Numbered from the stretch's first letter, positions 53,036-63,943 are shown. The stretch: DNA of 64,000 nucleotides from Zoroaster sp. YZ-2022 (GCA_029582265.1 CM055817.1:61443152-61507151), one strand, 5' to 3'. Numbers and translations: made by a program. Notes: generated from the sequence alone by a model not told the origin.

Positions 53036-53189
53036 GCGTCTGACTGCTAATCAGAACACCCCCCCCCCCAAAGAAAGAACAAAAAAGAAAAAAGAAAAAC
53101 ACAACAAAACAAAACAGAAAACTATAAATGCCGACGCGTGGGTCTGAGGCAACGCGCGTGAACACCAGAAACTGGAGCTTTTTTGGCCT

Positions 53190-53940
53190 AATACATGTCA
53201 AATATTCAAGTTTGTAAGACATGTCTCTTTATTGCCATGCATCTTAAATATCGAGGCTTACTTTCACTGGTCCGCAGTCACTGAGAAACTAAAGGGTTTC
53301 CGTTACGATCCTGCAAGCCCCGATTTCGAGTCAAATTATTGATACAGTCATGACGCCGGCCAGCCGGCCAGCCAGCCGGTAAGACTGTGCTGTCGTCCTG
53401 CCGGCCAGCCAGCCGGTGAGGCTGTGCTTCCGTCCTGCCGGTCATTGAGGATGCGTTGCCGGCAGGCACGGTACTGAGCTATGACTAATAGTTATGGTGC
53501 GCGGGCAAATGAGATGGAATAATTGTTTTAATAATTATTATTTTTGTGTCTATAAAGTTGACATTATACCCTCTGATAACAAGCTGTAACAAGGTTTTTG
53601 ATTTGTTTTTAAATTCTTAAAAAAGAAATAAACGGTAAAACCGAAAACCGAAAATTTCATTTTATAAGTTTAGCTCATAGCTCACAAATTACTACACAGA
53701 GTTTCCTGAATGCAAACACGGGCCCGGACCCGGACCCGGACCCCACGCAATGAGCTCGCTTCGCTCCCTGGCTCGCTGGCTTGGATTTGGCCCTCATTTT
53801 CAAAATCATTCCGCCGCCGTTGGACAGAATAGTATTAATTTGGCCCCTTGCCAGTACAGAATGTAAATAATGTTTAATTCCAGCAATGGAGGTTCTTGGA
53901 ACACTAGTCTGGCTTGATGACTATGCCATAACACGATCAA
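53190..53940 (+). repeat. Fragments of the 3.3 kb array unit
   Basis: 53195-53640 matches the unit from TCAAATATTCAAGTTTGTAA through the GC-rich minisatellite to AAACGGTAAAACCGAAAA, and 53650-53935 matches 22820-23100. The 1.2 kb in between in a full unit is missing, so this is an internally deleted copy. Confidence 0.8.
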
Positions 53941-54239
53941 TTAAACTGGTGTGCGAAGTTGGATGCACATAGTCACCACTGGGTCAGCGATCTGTCGCTT
54001 TTCCACCTATAAATATTGTATCGCCCAGGTAAAAGTAATGGCAATGCTGATTCACTCTCAAGGATCCCGCGTGAAGAGGTAGCCAGGATACTAGACACGA
54101 CAGAGCAGAAGATGGTAGATTAACGGGAAGTCCCGAAAACTGTGGAGGACCATGTGCAGGCCACTACTGCTTCGCCGCAGGAAGTATCTGTTATACAAAA
54201 GAAAAATTGGCAGGAGCTCAAATCCTGCCCTATCTGTAA

Positions 54240-54425
54240 AAAGAAATTCACAGGCGACTCGAGCGGGATTCGAACCCACAACCTCCTGCTTACTGTGCAG
54301 ACGTCTTAACCTCTAGACCACCGAACTTTCCCGGTGACAATTGGCTGGCTAGAATCCTATATATCGCAGAACCTGCTGCTAAGGAGCCCATATTTACAAG
54401 CTCTGCTTCTGCTTACGCAGTATCA
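54240..54425 (-). mobile_element. tRNA-headed SINE, family A
   Basis: The minus strand carries a tRNA-like head from about 54335 to 54255 with A box TGGTCTAGAGG and B box GGTTCGAATCCC, preceded by the same 5' flank as at 1140-1270. It is the cleaner of the two copies. Tail on the left: TGTGAATTTCTTTTTACAG. Confidence 0.7.
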
Positions 54426-54670
54426 GTAGAGATTACATTAATTATACCAAGTTACATGATAATAGGTGAAAAACATGATGGAGTAATGGCGAGATGTTTG
54501 ATTTTCTTCCACCCCTAATGCTAATATGAGTAGAGACACTTAAGTTAAGGCCTGGGCAAAGCCTGAGCTTGGTGGAGCTTCTCAAAGGCTTGACTATACC
54601 ACGACTTTGACCCTCCTCCCTTAATAAACCAATAATTGAAAAATAAACAGTACAAATTATATTTTTGTAG

Positions 54671-54820
54671 GAACTTGCGATTTTGAGAGTGATACTTGTC
54701 TGTGGATGAACAAACAGGACGATGTGTTTGACTGGGTTCGTCTGAACAGCGACACCATGAGTGACTTTACAGGACCAAGTGCTGATCACACTTGTGGACT
54801 CACTGGTTCTTGTTCAGCAG
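54671..54820 (+). CDS. Gene B exon 2: N-terminal part of MAM domain
   Basis: The exon reads GTCDFESDTCLWMNKQDDVF, then DWVRLNSDTMSDFTGPSADH and TCGLTGSCSAG. C-D-F-E, C-x-W, F-D-W-x-R and T-G-P-x-x-D-H-T are the MAM start signatures. The acceptor ATATTTTTGTAG and donor GTAACTGG give phase 1 at both ends, joining exon 1 with a glycine codon. Two extra cysteines (TCGLTGSC) near the end are not in the gene A copy. Confidence 0.9.
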
Positions 54821-56123
54821 GTAACTGGTCGGGGGAGGTGGGGAAGAGGGAATTAGTCAGAATGTTGCTGTTTACTACAGAATTGTTGCTGAGGACATGG
54901 CTACTGGGAAATAATGGTCCTTGCTTTATCCTGCAGTTGAAAAATTATATTCTTATTGAATAGAATCTTACTATGAGAACTTTGAATTCACTTTAAAAAA
55001 AACATTTTGATAAATACATAAAATTCGTGACGTACACTGAGGCAATTCCCGATCCGCGATACACATACACAGCACTTGCAGACAAACGGGGCCTTCACAG
55101 CCAGTTCGGTATGGCTGCTACCAGATGCAATTCCAACGATATTCCCGCTAAGTAAGAAGGCTGTGAAGGCTCCAACGAAGAAGAGAGCTGTTTTTTTTTA
55201 AGCGAGAAAGACTCGGGGTAAGTGGCCATTTAGTAATACTTCCATGCATAACCCAGTCCACTTCCGTGCAAAACGACATGTTCACACCATGCTCACCGTT
55301 TCAGTGTTCACGGCATGAAAACATGCCGTGATTTTCCGCATTAATAAAAACATCGTGTGTGATTTTATATCCTGGCAAGACGAACATAAAAACATCAAAC
55401 CTTTCTCATTATATCTCATTTTTTTAATGATCAGAACTTTGACTCAACTGTTTCTGCTATTTCATAAAATAACACCGTAATGTTAGCATTGCCTTCGGTG
55501 TGTGTTCCAACCGCATGATGGGGGCTTGCGCTGCGTTTCACGGATAACTCCTCTCTTTCGGACATGTTTTTTGCGTGTTACTACTAGCTTTTAGTAGAGT
55601 AATTCTCCCGTGCTTCTGGCCTAAAATGCGTCTGTGTGTACATGACAACGCTAAGCGTGCATTGTACCGTGACGGGGACAACTCGACCCTCTATAATTAT
55701 TAGACTGTTATCCAATCAAAGACTGGCACCAAACCATACCGCCTAGCTCCGCAAGTGTAAAGTTCTCTGCCTTTGTGTACGTCACGAACGTTTCGTTAAA
55801 ACTTTTTGTCAATTTTTGATTCTTAGATAAACAATTAATAATCCACTCGACACAAAAAACATTTAAAATTGTTTTTAATTCATACCAATCAATATAACAG
55901 CACCAAAAAATAAAGTTAGGTAAATACACTCTACACAGGACCTTTAAGAAAAAATTATTCAATGAGCCAATGAAGGCAAACATAAACCTGGACACTTAAA
56001 AGAAACGATTGGCTAATGCGATATTAAGGTTATCACTGTACTGTATATGCAAACATCAGGATTTAAGATACTAACGTAAGGAACTTAAAACATTCTGGAA
56101 TCTCGCGTTTTTTTCAAAAACAG
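54821..56123. other. Gene B intron 2
   Basis: Unique-looking intron sequence. No element with clear ends, no RNA gene and no further exon is recognised; short minus-strand frames at 55708-55995 have no domain character. Confidence 0.4.
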
Positions 56124-56407
56124 GTTACTTCCTATACATCGAAACCAGCTCACCACGAGTAGCTGGGGACTACGCCCGTCTCGTGAGCAGGTACTTTGCC
56201 CCGACGACGGGCTCAGGAGTCTGCTTAACCTTTTGGTATCACATGTACGGAACCTCCATCGGCGAATTATTCGTCTTTAAGAGGGCTTTCAACGGAGGCG
56301 GTACAGCGTACGACAGTACTCTTTGGTACTTGAGTGGCGAGCAGAGCGCCAACTCGACGGACTGGAAGTACGGGCAGGTCGGACTGAGGAGTGCCGATCA
56401 TTACCAG
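56124..56407 (+). CDS. Gene B exon 3: central part of MAM domain
   Basis: This 284 bp exon reads GYFLYIETSSPRVAGDYARL, then GSGVCLTFWYHMYGTSIGEL and LWYLSGEQSANSTDWKYGQV to DHYQ. The Y-I-E-x-S-x-P, A-R-L, C-L-x-F-W-Y-H-M-Y-G and W-x-x-S-G-x-Q motifs are textbook MAM. The acceptor TTTCAAAAACAG has a modest pyrimidine tract; the donor is GTATTG. Phase 1 in and phase 0 out, as in gene A. Confidence 0.92.
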
Positions 56408-56654
56408 GTATTGGGCGCCGTTTGCTGAAATTGCTCATCACTTTGTACAAAATTGGAAATTACCTAATTACAAAATGACAGAATTGTTATTATCTGAAAG
56501 CTATCTTGATTTGAAAAAAGGTAAAGGAAGGGGCGGATCCATGGTCTCAAAAAAGAGGGGGCACAGAGCAAAAAATGGTTGTCCACAAAATTTACTTGCA
56601 CTTGTGATAAAAACTTGCACTTGTGATAAAAAAGGAGTACATTCCTCCCCTGGA

Positions 56655-56657
56655 GGG

Positions 56658-56689
<32 letters not shown>

Positions 56690-57035
56690 ACGACAACATT
56701 TATAAAGCGCCAAATTGCCAAAGGATACAAGGCGCTTTTACATTATTACCCCTGGTCATTGGGCCAATATCAATCCTTAAACTTTCTCAGTTCCCTGGGG
56801 AGTATACAGCCCCGAGCTACCGTAGTGCATCGGAAGCTTTTTCAACCACAATATCAACCTCTACCCTCACAGGTACCCATTTATACTCCTGGGTGAAGAG
56901 GAGCATCGTACAGTGAAATGCCTTGCTCAAGGACACAAGTACCATGGTCACAGCCAGGATTCGAACCCACATTCTGACGACTCGGCCATCAGAACACAAG
57001 TCTGATGTGCTAGTCTGCTCGGCCATGGCACTGAG
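56655..57035 (-). mobile_element. SINE, family B, with CGG/CGA tail
   Basis: On the minus strand the tRNA-like head (57035 to about 56950, B box GGGTTCGAATCC) and body (TGTGTCCTTGAGCAAGGCA, ATGGGTACC, CTCCCCAGGGAA) end in GGCGCTTTATAAATGTTG and a GTCGTC/GCCGCC microsatellite at 56655-56698. Same plan as the copy at 36061-36430, with a different tail repeat. Confidence 0.75.
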
Positions 57036-57199
57036 ATATCTGTTGAATATACTTTTATTTCAGAGAAGAGACATTTTTACATATTATTTACATATTATTT
57101 GCATATATGTTTGCATATTATATGAGTATTATTATTTATAAAGGCAACTACATGTACACTGAGGCCACCAACCAGTACCAGGGGGACTAAGCCAGATTA

Positions 57200-57410
57200 T
57201 TAAAGGGACAGTATCGTCACGATCAACAGGGCATGAAATTGGAGTGCTAGTTTTAGATTAACTAAAACTGAAAATAATCACATGATAAGTCATACTACCA
57301 TTGCTGCTGCATAAATGAGCCAGTATTTTTCAGTCACGATCTTAAACTAGGACACCAATTCCATGCCCTGTTGAAAGTCTGCGCTGATTGTGATGATGCT
57401 GTCCCTTTAA
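57200..57410. mobile_element. 211 bp MITE with TTAA ends
   Basis: TTAA at 57200-57203 and 57407-57410 flank inverted ends AGGGACAGTATCGTCA and AGGGACAGCATCATCA. A related but truncated copy is in the 300 bp tandem repeat at 3379-3978. TTAA targets are used by piggyBac and Kolobok elements, among others. Confidence 0.8.
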
Positions 57411-57511
57411 CATCGCTGTTTGTTCCCTGAAAACTTTGCACCTTTTAAAGAGTTGCCAAAGTGATTTTTGGCTATTAGGAAGTCTATTCCACGAAGATTG
57501 AATTTTCAGTC

Positions 57512-58107
57512 AACAAATTGTGCATACTTTTTCATAATTTTCTCATGATTTACAAGATACATTGAGCAGAAACTCTCACAGGTTGGTCATTAAATGTTTA
57601 TATTGAGTCCAACTGTTAGGCCCAAAATAAGTCTCTGGTTTCTGTGCGTGTCGCCTCCGACCCACGTGTTGGCATTTTTGTCCTATTGTTGGATGGATTG
57701 GAATTCTGTTGTGCTGTGTTTTAAACCACTTGTTTACATATGGTTATGAACGTTTGCCCAATTTGTGAGGTGTCTCTTTAACCACCACACTTTGTGTATG
57801 GGAAATTTGGTCTGGTTCCAATAAATGTATATAACATGTATCATGTATTTCACTGGTTGGCAAAAAAACGAAAAAAAGATGGACCCTAAAAAGCCCGTCA
57901 CTGCACCGATTTTGAAGCCGACCCATGGTCAGAACCATGAGACATTTTTGTTGGCCTTGAATGCAGAAAGAAATCAATTTAGAGTTTGCTATGATCATTT
58001 GAATGTTATTTTCCTTGATTAGGTCATCTTTGAGGGGATTGTGGGGAAGTCGTTTACTGGAGATATCGCTATTGACGACATACAGTTCATTCCTGGAGTG
58101 TGCAACG
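57512..58107 (+). repeat. Inverted duplicate of gene A exon and intron (copy in gene B)
   Basis: Matches the reverse complement of 8577-9174 throughout, including non-coding phrases such as ACCCACGTGTTGGCATTTTT and GTCTGGTTCCAATAAATGTA. See the partner entry at 8577. Confidence 0.9.
58023..58107 (+). CDS. Gene B exon 4: C-terminal part of MAM domain
   Basis: [20 protein letters not shown] then QFIPGVCNG, phase 0 in and phase 1 out, acceptor CCTTGATTAG and donor GTAAATATAC. It completes the MAM domain of exons 2 and 3 with the expected closing cysteine. The next exon of gene B is not found before the right edge; the intron is occupied by a Gypsy element from 58334. Confidence 0.9.
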
Positions 58108-58333
58108 GTAAATATACTACTCAAAACAATTTAGGGAACACCGGAATAATCTCAGTTAAAGCAAGATCATTTATTTCAGATAAACACAATGTTTCACAGA
58201 ATTGATGAGTTAACAAAGAATTTAGACATGTGGTAGATTGAACACGGCCATTGTGGCAATATTGCTGGTACATGGCATCATTGCACATGGCCCAAACCTA
58301 TTTGATGTTAAAAGTCCGGTGTTCCCTATGTAT

Positions 58334-58517
58334 TGTTTTTTATTGAGACAGGATGGCAAGGATTACACTGGATTATGTTGCAAGTGTTCCGTTATATTTT
58401 ATTACTGGTCTTATGCCTAAGCACTAAGCAGCCATGTTTTCATATCCCTGTACTTCTAAAAACAAGAGAGGGCGCTGTAGCATGTTAGTGACTGAACTTA
58501 AGTGTGCAATATCAACA
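58334..58517 (-). repeat. 3' LTR of the Gypsy element
   Basis: On the minus strand it begins TGTTGATATTGCACACTT after a purine tract (GAGAAAGGAAGATG) and ends CTCAATAAAAAACA, giving TG...CA ends and 184 bp. The right boundary is set by the match to 63962-64000; the left by the purine tract only. Confidence 0.5.
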
Positions 58518-58750
58518 CATCTTCCTTTCTCAAAAGTTCATTTTAAATGAAGCTTCCCATTGCTTTGTAGAAATGTTCATGAGTAATATAATTATTAAAT
58601 GCTAGTGAAGATCCAATCCATAGTTTAGTTGGTCTCTGTTCATTAAGAATAAACACATGCTGTCTGCAATACTGTTAGGAAAAAACTTGTCAAAACTTCA
58701 ACTAATTTTAACTCTAAACTTTAACTAAACAAACAACGTTATGGCCAGTT

Positions 58751-59438
58751 TCAGTTCAGTCTATTAGCAGGTGAACGTTGGCATCTCACAGATCGAGTCT
58801 TGTGGGTGGCTTCACGACACGACCACTTCTTGTTGTCATTGGTGATTCTTTGTTGCCTTTGTTTGAGACTGACGGGCTGATCATAATTGCCATCATTGCT
58901 GTGTTTGCTCAGATCTCCTTGGACTGTAGTCTCGGTGGTTGGGATGTGATCCGCTGATGGCGTTTCAAACGGTATGTGACTGGATTCGTGTTGCTGTTGC
59001 TCTACTGGGGCATTTCTCAGCATTCGTCTGTTCCTACGGAGGGTACCCGTTTCTGTCTGAACCTGGTACGAGCGATTCGGCAGTGTGGCTGACACGACTC
59101 CACCTTGAGACCAAGTGTTGTTCTCTGTTTTCAGTAGTTTGACTGTGTCGCCTATCTGTAGCGGTGGTAGGTCACGTGATCCAGAATGTTTTTTTGTGCT
59201 GTATTTTTTGTTTGTTCTTCTGTTCCTTCTTGCTTCTTCTGAAGGCTTGAGTGTCAAGACGCTGAAAGTTCAACAAATTATCTGCCATGGGTAGATTTGA
59301 TCTGATACGCCGGTTGTACAGCAATTCGGCTGGAGAGCGTCCACACTCCAATGGTGTACTACGATAAATCTGTAATGCCTTGTATATATCTTGGCCGCTG
59401 TGAGTCGTCTTCAGTATCATGTTCTTGACGATCTTCAC
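58751..59438 (-). pseudogene. Gypsy integrase C-terminal part
   Basis: The frame at 59438-59172 gives MILKTTHSGQDIYKALQIYR, STPLECGRSPAELLYNRRIR and SNLP, the segment after the integrase core. A shifted frame gives PPLQIGDTVKLL, WSQGGVVSATLPNRSYQVQT and TGTLRRNRRMLRN, the typical C-terminal domain (G-D-x-V, R-S-Y-x-V-x-T, R-R-N-R-R-x-L). It ends at 58751. Confidence 0.85.
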
Positions 59439-59526
59439 TGCACATTCAACAAGTCCGTTGGACTGAGGATAGTGTGGACTGGATGTTGAATGAATGAAGT
59501 CCCAATCTGCTGAGAAGTGTTTAAAC

Positions 59527-59770
59527 TCAGCACTTGCAGCATATTGTCAGTAAAAATACTTCACAAGGCGTTCCTTGTCGAGAAAACACTGACTTCATAT
59601 TGTTTATGACAGTGCTGCTGGTTGTGCTATTCAGTGTGCAGATTTCGATGAATTGCGAAAAATAGTCCACGATGACAATGTAGTTCTTACCGTGAACTGT
59701 GAAGAGATCTGCTCCAATTTTTTCCCAGGCACGGTTGGGAGTTGGGTGTGGCTGAAGATTCTCTGCCATA
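59527..59770 (-). pseudogene. Gypsy integrase core
   Basis: AWEKIGADLFTVHGKNYIVI and VDYFSQFIEICTLNSTTSST carry the first catalytic Asp (ADLF). The second lies in another frame (FTDNMLQ for the usual sDNGpqF) and the Glu is not traceable, so the enzyme is dead. Confidence 0.85.
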
Positions 59771-60379
59771 TGTTTTCTCTGATGTTAGGCATGAGTTGCA
59801 GTTCTTCACCATATTTGACACATCTTGGTTGATGTGTGGCCAGTACATTACCTCTCTGGCTCTTCTTTTGCACTTTTCAATGCCTAGGTGCCCTTCATGT
59901 ATTTTGTTGAGCATGGTTGTGCGCAGTGATGCTGGAATGATGATCTTACTGCCTTTGAACAACATGCCTCCTGCTACAGACAGTTCATCACGTGCATTCC
60001 AGTAGTTTCTTATTTTTACTGGACACATGCTTTTGTTGTCAGGCCATCCTTCATGTATGACTTTGGTCAATGTCTGCAGTGTTTCATCGTGCAGTGTTTC
60101 CTTGATGATTTCTTCCTTTCTGTTGGAGGATACAGGCATTGATGTCAAGATGATATCGACATATGCTTTGATGTCGTCTTCTCTGGAACTGTCTGTCTCT
60201 GCGTGTGGGTCTACAGCTCTGGAGAGTGTGTCCGCTGTATACATGAATTTGCCTGGTGTGTAGGACACTTTCAGGTCATAGCGTTGGATTCTGATAAGCA
60301 ACCGTTGGACTCGCAGGGGACAGTCACTCATCAGTGACTTTGTAAACAATGGTACGACTGGTTTATGATCGGTTTCCAC
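59687..60379 (-). pseudogene. Gypsy RNase H end, tether and HHCC zinc motif
   Basis: METDHKPVVPLFTKSLMSDC and LSRAVDPH are the end of RNase H. HEGHLGIEKCKRRAREVMYW and NMVKNCNSCL give the H-x3-H and C-x2-C zinc-binding motif that opens integrase. The frame is continuous for 230 codons and then shifts near 59700. Confidence 0.88.
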
Positions 60380-60480
60380 TTCTACCTGCTGTCCATATAT
60401 GTACTGATGAAAATGCTCACACGCATATGTAATAGCTAACAGTTCTTTTTCTATCTGGGCTTATCTTTCTTCGGCCTTCG

Positions 60481-60807
60481 TCATGGCTCTCGATGCGTAC
60501 GCCACAGGTGCCACGCATCATCATACAGCTGTAGTAGGACTGCACCTATTCCATTTTTTGATGCGTCAGCTGACAGCTTGCTTGGCTTTGCTGGGTCATA
60601 GAATTTTAGGACTGGCTCGGTTGTCAATGTTACTTTTAGCTTTTGCCAGGCCTTTTCCTGTGCCTCTAGCCACATCCACTGGTTTCTCTTATCCAGTAGA
60701 CTCCGTAGAGGGGCTGACTTAGATGACAGATCTGGGATGAACTTTCCCATGTAGTTGATCATCCCCATGAATCTCTGAATATCGTTGCGATTTTTTGGTC
60801 TTTCCAT
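60481..60807 (-). pseudogene. Gypsy RT connection and RNase H start
   Basis: MERPKNRNDIQRFMGMINYM, GKFIPDLSSKSAPLRSLLDK and VLKFYDPAKPSKLSADASKN are the RT thumb/connection and the first strand of RNase H with its Asp (SADAS). A frameshift follows GIGAVLLQ. Confidence 0.88.
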
Positions 60808-60984
60808 GTTGAGAATTGCAGTGACTTTCTTGGGATCTGGCTGGACTTCCAGGTTACTGATAACATCCCCAATGAAAGTCAGACTGTGTACTCCAAACTC
60901 ACACTTTTCTCGGTTGAGTTTGAGATTGTTGCTTCGTGCGATCTCTAGTACTTGTCTGAGATGCTCATCATGCTCTTTTCGAGT

Positions 60985-61308
60985 TTATCCCCAGACGATG
61001 ATGTCATCCATCATGGTATTGACTCCCGCAACTTCCATGAATAGGTCATGGATAATTTTGTGGTAGACCTCTGGTGCACTGCTGATGCCAAATGGAAGGC
61101 GGAGGAAGCGATACCTCCCAAATGGAGTGATGAATGTACATAGCTTGGAAGTGGCCTCATCCAACTGTATTTGCCAGAATCCACTTGATGCATCTAACTT
61201 GCTGAAGAATTTTGCTCCAGCAAAGTGTGCAGTTATTTCAGCACGAGGTGGCAGCTTGTAGTGTGCTCGTCTTATTGCCTTGTTTAGGTCACGTGGATCA
61301 AGGCACAC
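60985..61308 (-). pseudogene. Gypsy RT fingers and palm
   Basis: Reads CLDPRDLNKAIRRAHYKLPP, FFSKLDASSGFWQIQLDEAT, RLPFGISSAPEVYHKI and MMDDIIVWG, then a TAA. Both catalytic sites are visible (KLDA, MDD), though the position usually Tyr or Val before DD is Met. Confidence 0.9.
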
Positions 61309-61772
61309 TCGTAACTTGTGATGACTTCTAGTCGCTCCAGACGGTCTAACTCAACTTTGAGCTTGTCTTGCAGAGGAAATGGTACCTTTCTACATGCATG
61401 TTGTACCGGTGTAACATCACTATGGATTGCTATGTGATGTCGTCCCGGTAGGCATCCTAACCAGTTGAACACATCTGCAAAATCATCTATATCAGAGTTT
61501 TTTTTATTTACATTGAGGATCCTCTTTACTAGGTTTAACCTTTCACAACCTTTCAAACCCATCAGTGGCTGATGGTCTCCTGGTGTAACGAGGACTGATA
61601 TGTAGTATGTCTGACCTTTGTGCTGCACCTTTACCATGCATCGACCTGTGATGGGTATGTCTACCCCTGAGTACCCTGTGGCTTTCACTTTAGCTGGGTG
61701 CATCTTTGGTCGAGGTTGCATCTGGCGGATCAGCCTTTTGGGGAGTAAATTAGCTTGCGCCCCTGTATCCAA
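61284..61772 (-). pseudogene. Gypsy aspartic protease and RT lead-in
   Basis: MDTGAQANLLPKRLIRQMQP has the protease active site D-T-G-A. LMGLKGCERLNLVK closes the protease, and HACRKVPFPLQDKLKVELDR and LEVITS lead toward RT. The frame shifts at about 61300 into the RT piece. Confidence 0.88.
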
Positions 61773-62213
61773 CTTGTAAGTAAGTGTTCATTTGTAACAA
61801 GTGAAAGTGTCCATTCATCATTGGTTGCGGTGCTGTTGATTGCATCCACAAAAAATTCCTCTGAGCCTTCAGGGAACTTGTTGATATTATGAACACGTTT
61901 CATGTTTCTTTTGGTGTTTCCCTTTGACATAGAGCTTGGTTTCTTGCAGCACTGAGCAAAATTGTTATCCTTTCCACATTTTAAACAAGTCTTTCCATGG
62001 GCAGGGCATGCGGCATACTCGTGTGTTTGCCCGCATCTCCCACACAACTTTTTTGGTAATCGTTGTGGCTTTCCTTGTTTTCTTTTTTGGTCTTTAGCTC
62101 TATGTGTACCGCTGTTTGAACCTTTTCCAGTTCTCTGCGAGATTACCACTCAATTTTAATGGTGGAGGTTGCGACAGATGGGGCAATTGTGCCACTAGTT
62201 TTCCAGCTTCAAA
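61730..62213 (-). pseudogene. Gypsy gag remnant with two zinc knuckles
   Basis: The upstream end (62213-62111) reads LPHLSQPPPLKLSGNLAENW and KRFKQRYT, the usual start of this type of gag (P-x-x-x-x-G-N-x-x-x-N-W-x-x-F). It is then joined directly to a knuckle region: CGRCGQTHEYAACPAHG and CLKCGKDNNFAQCC. Most of the capsid is therefore deleted. In the second knuckle the zinc-binding His of the usual N-H-F-A is Asn. Confidence 0.8.
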
Positions 62214-62259
62214 ATACAAACTGTAGTCTTAGATCTTTGTCAGGTACTTACTCCTCATG

Positions 62260-62938
62260 TTAAAGGGGGACTGGCATCCTTTACTTAAGGCGTTTTGTAA
62301 TAAAATATTATTTTTGAGACCCACCTGTGTCTATTTAATCATTGATTTCTGAGTACAAGTATTTTAAAACAATGTTTGAAGTGTTTGGGGGAGGCAACCC
62401 CGCCCATGGTGGAAGCTTCATTTGCATAAGATATGTAACGTAAGGTCGGGAAGATCCGATGTGTACATGATGTACATGTACATACATACACATTCACACA
62501 CGTAGCGTCGATTTCATTTCTTCCGTGATTTTTGTTTCCGGAACTAATAAAATGCCGGGAAGATGTGTTGCTGCAGGATGCAGCAACACCACCAAAGACG
62601 CTGTTAGCCTTCATCTGTTCCCAATTAAGTGACCCAAAATATCGCCGTATTTGGACGAGCAAAGTTCGTCGGAAACAATGGGATGAACATGGTTTCAACA
62701 ACCAACAATCATGACTATCGAATTTCTCTTCCCGACGTGACGTCACGAACAGCTCCTCCGTGCAGGGCGGAAACAACTAGTAAAAGTGGAGGGCATTAAT
62801 TTTTTACAATGGTAAAATAACACTCTCAAAACAATAAAAACACAAAACAAAAATTTTATTGATCTTTTACTGATATAAAAGAATAAAACGCTCACATATT
62901 TAACTGTTTGATTTAAATCCACGACAGTCCCCCTTTAA
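62260..62938. mobile_element. Kolobok-like non-autonomous DNA element
   Basis: TTAA at 62260-62263 and 62935-62938 flank inverted ends AGGGGGACTGGCATC and AGGGGGACTGTCGTGG (right end reversed). It carries a truncated THAP domain. TTAA targets together with a THAP-type transposase domain are known from the Kolobok superfamily, which I therefore favour over piggyBac or P; the transposase core is absent. It sits in the Gypsy leader. Confidence 0.65.
62552..62714 (+). pseudogene. Truncated, frameshifted THAP domain
   Basis: ATG at 62552: MPGRCVAAGCSNTTKDAVSL, HLFPIK, then a one-base shift to DPKYRRIWTSKVRRKQWDEH. The start M-P-x-x-C-x-A-x-G-C-x-N, the F-P and the Trp of W-x-x-x-V-x-R are THAP zinc-finger signatures. 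The final C-x-x-H pair is missing before a stop, so the finger cannot fold. Likely the N-terminus of a former transposase. Confidence 0.75.
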
Positions 62939-63094
62939 GCTGATAATTACTTCACAAAAGGAGGGGTTTAGCCCGTTTCCCAACTATCAAGATCAGTTCT
63001 ACAGTACAATGACAGTCACAGTTATTATGCCGTATTATCGATAATCTCTGAAGCACATTTACGGTAGATTTTCTACTTTACCTTGAAGAAATAT

Positions 63095-63904
63095 CAGAGA
63101 TGCCACTGCGTTGGCAAAAAAAACCCGGAAATTTAATTATCATTGTGACAAATAGCCGCGGAGCGAACGTCGCAAGCGTAACGTGTATCGACCGGGGTGC
63201 AGCTCATGAATTTTAGCCTTTCTAGGCCTTATGGAAGGCTCTCCTGTCAACTACTACACAGAATAAATGTTACATTTATTTTTAACCTTCGCCTCAATTG
63301 TCTTCAAACTGTCCGTTCTTTGCAGAACCTTGAATTTTTCCATCTTTGAATTGTCCCGAAGAGAATGGCCTCACTCTTCCTCCATGCTTTGACAGAATTT
63401 ACGAAAACCAAGTTTCAATGCGTATCGCTTCAGCATACATGTACATGTGTTAGACAACTCGTCCTGCCTAGTCTCAGATGGCCATGTGACAAGGACTTGG
63501 TTGGTACCCGGCGAGTAATGTAGGAGTATTTGATATGAAGACTGCGATCGGAAACCACCGACGCATGAAATCATAGACTTGATTTCAAGGCTGTGTGTGA
63601 TAACTTCGCTTACCACTACAGCATACATACGAAGACGAACCAGGTTCATCGTGCGCTCGTTACATACATACACGTAGTCGGCAGGCGTTCGCGGGATAAG
63701 CCTCGAAATCAAGGCTACTGAAATTACTGCTGCGCTGCTGTCGCACGTCGAGCTCTCGTGACGCGAAAAAAAAAAAAAAAAAATTCCGTTTCCTTTTTTT
63801 TCCTCCGCTCTTTTTATGAATGGACGGCCGGGAAAAAACGGATTTTGGGAAGATTTTAAAAAAAAACCGGAATTCCGGTTTAAACCGGAAAAGTGGCATC
63901 TCTG
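63095..63904. mobile_element. 810 bp DNA element with CAGAGATGCCACT ends
   Basis: The 13 bp CAGAGATGCCACT at the left is exactly inverted at the right (AGTGGCATCTCTG, ending 63904). AAATAT is repeated on both sides (63089-63094 and 63905-63910), consistent with a 6 bp target duplication. The interior has palindromic CCGGAATTCCGG and A-runs near the right end and no credible ORF. Superfamily not assigned. Confidence 0.75.
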
Positions 63905-63943
63905 AAATATGCAGCAAAAATATTCTTGGCTGGAGTGCACTTG

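Noticed and set aside
52598..53147. Overlapping plus-strand frames rich in PITSAEPLRP-type repeats
   Set aside because: Product of the 31 bp minisatellite read in three frames; no start context or conserved domain.
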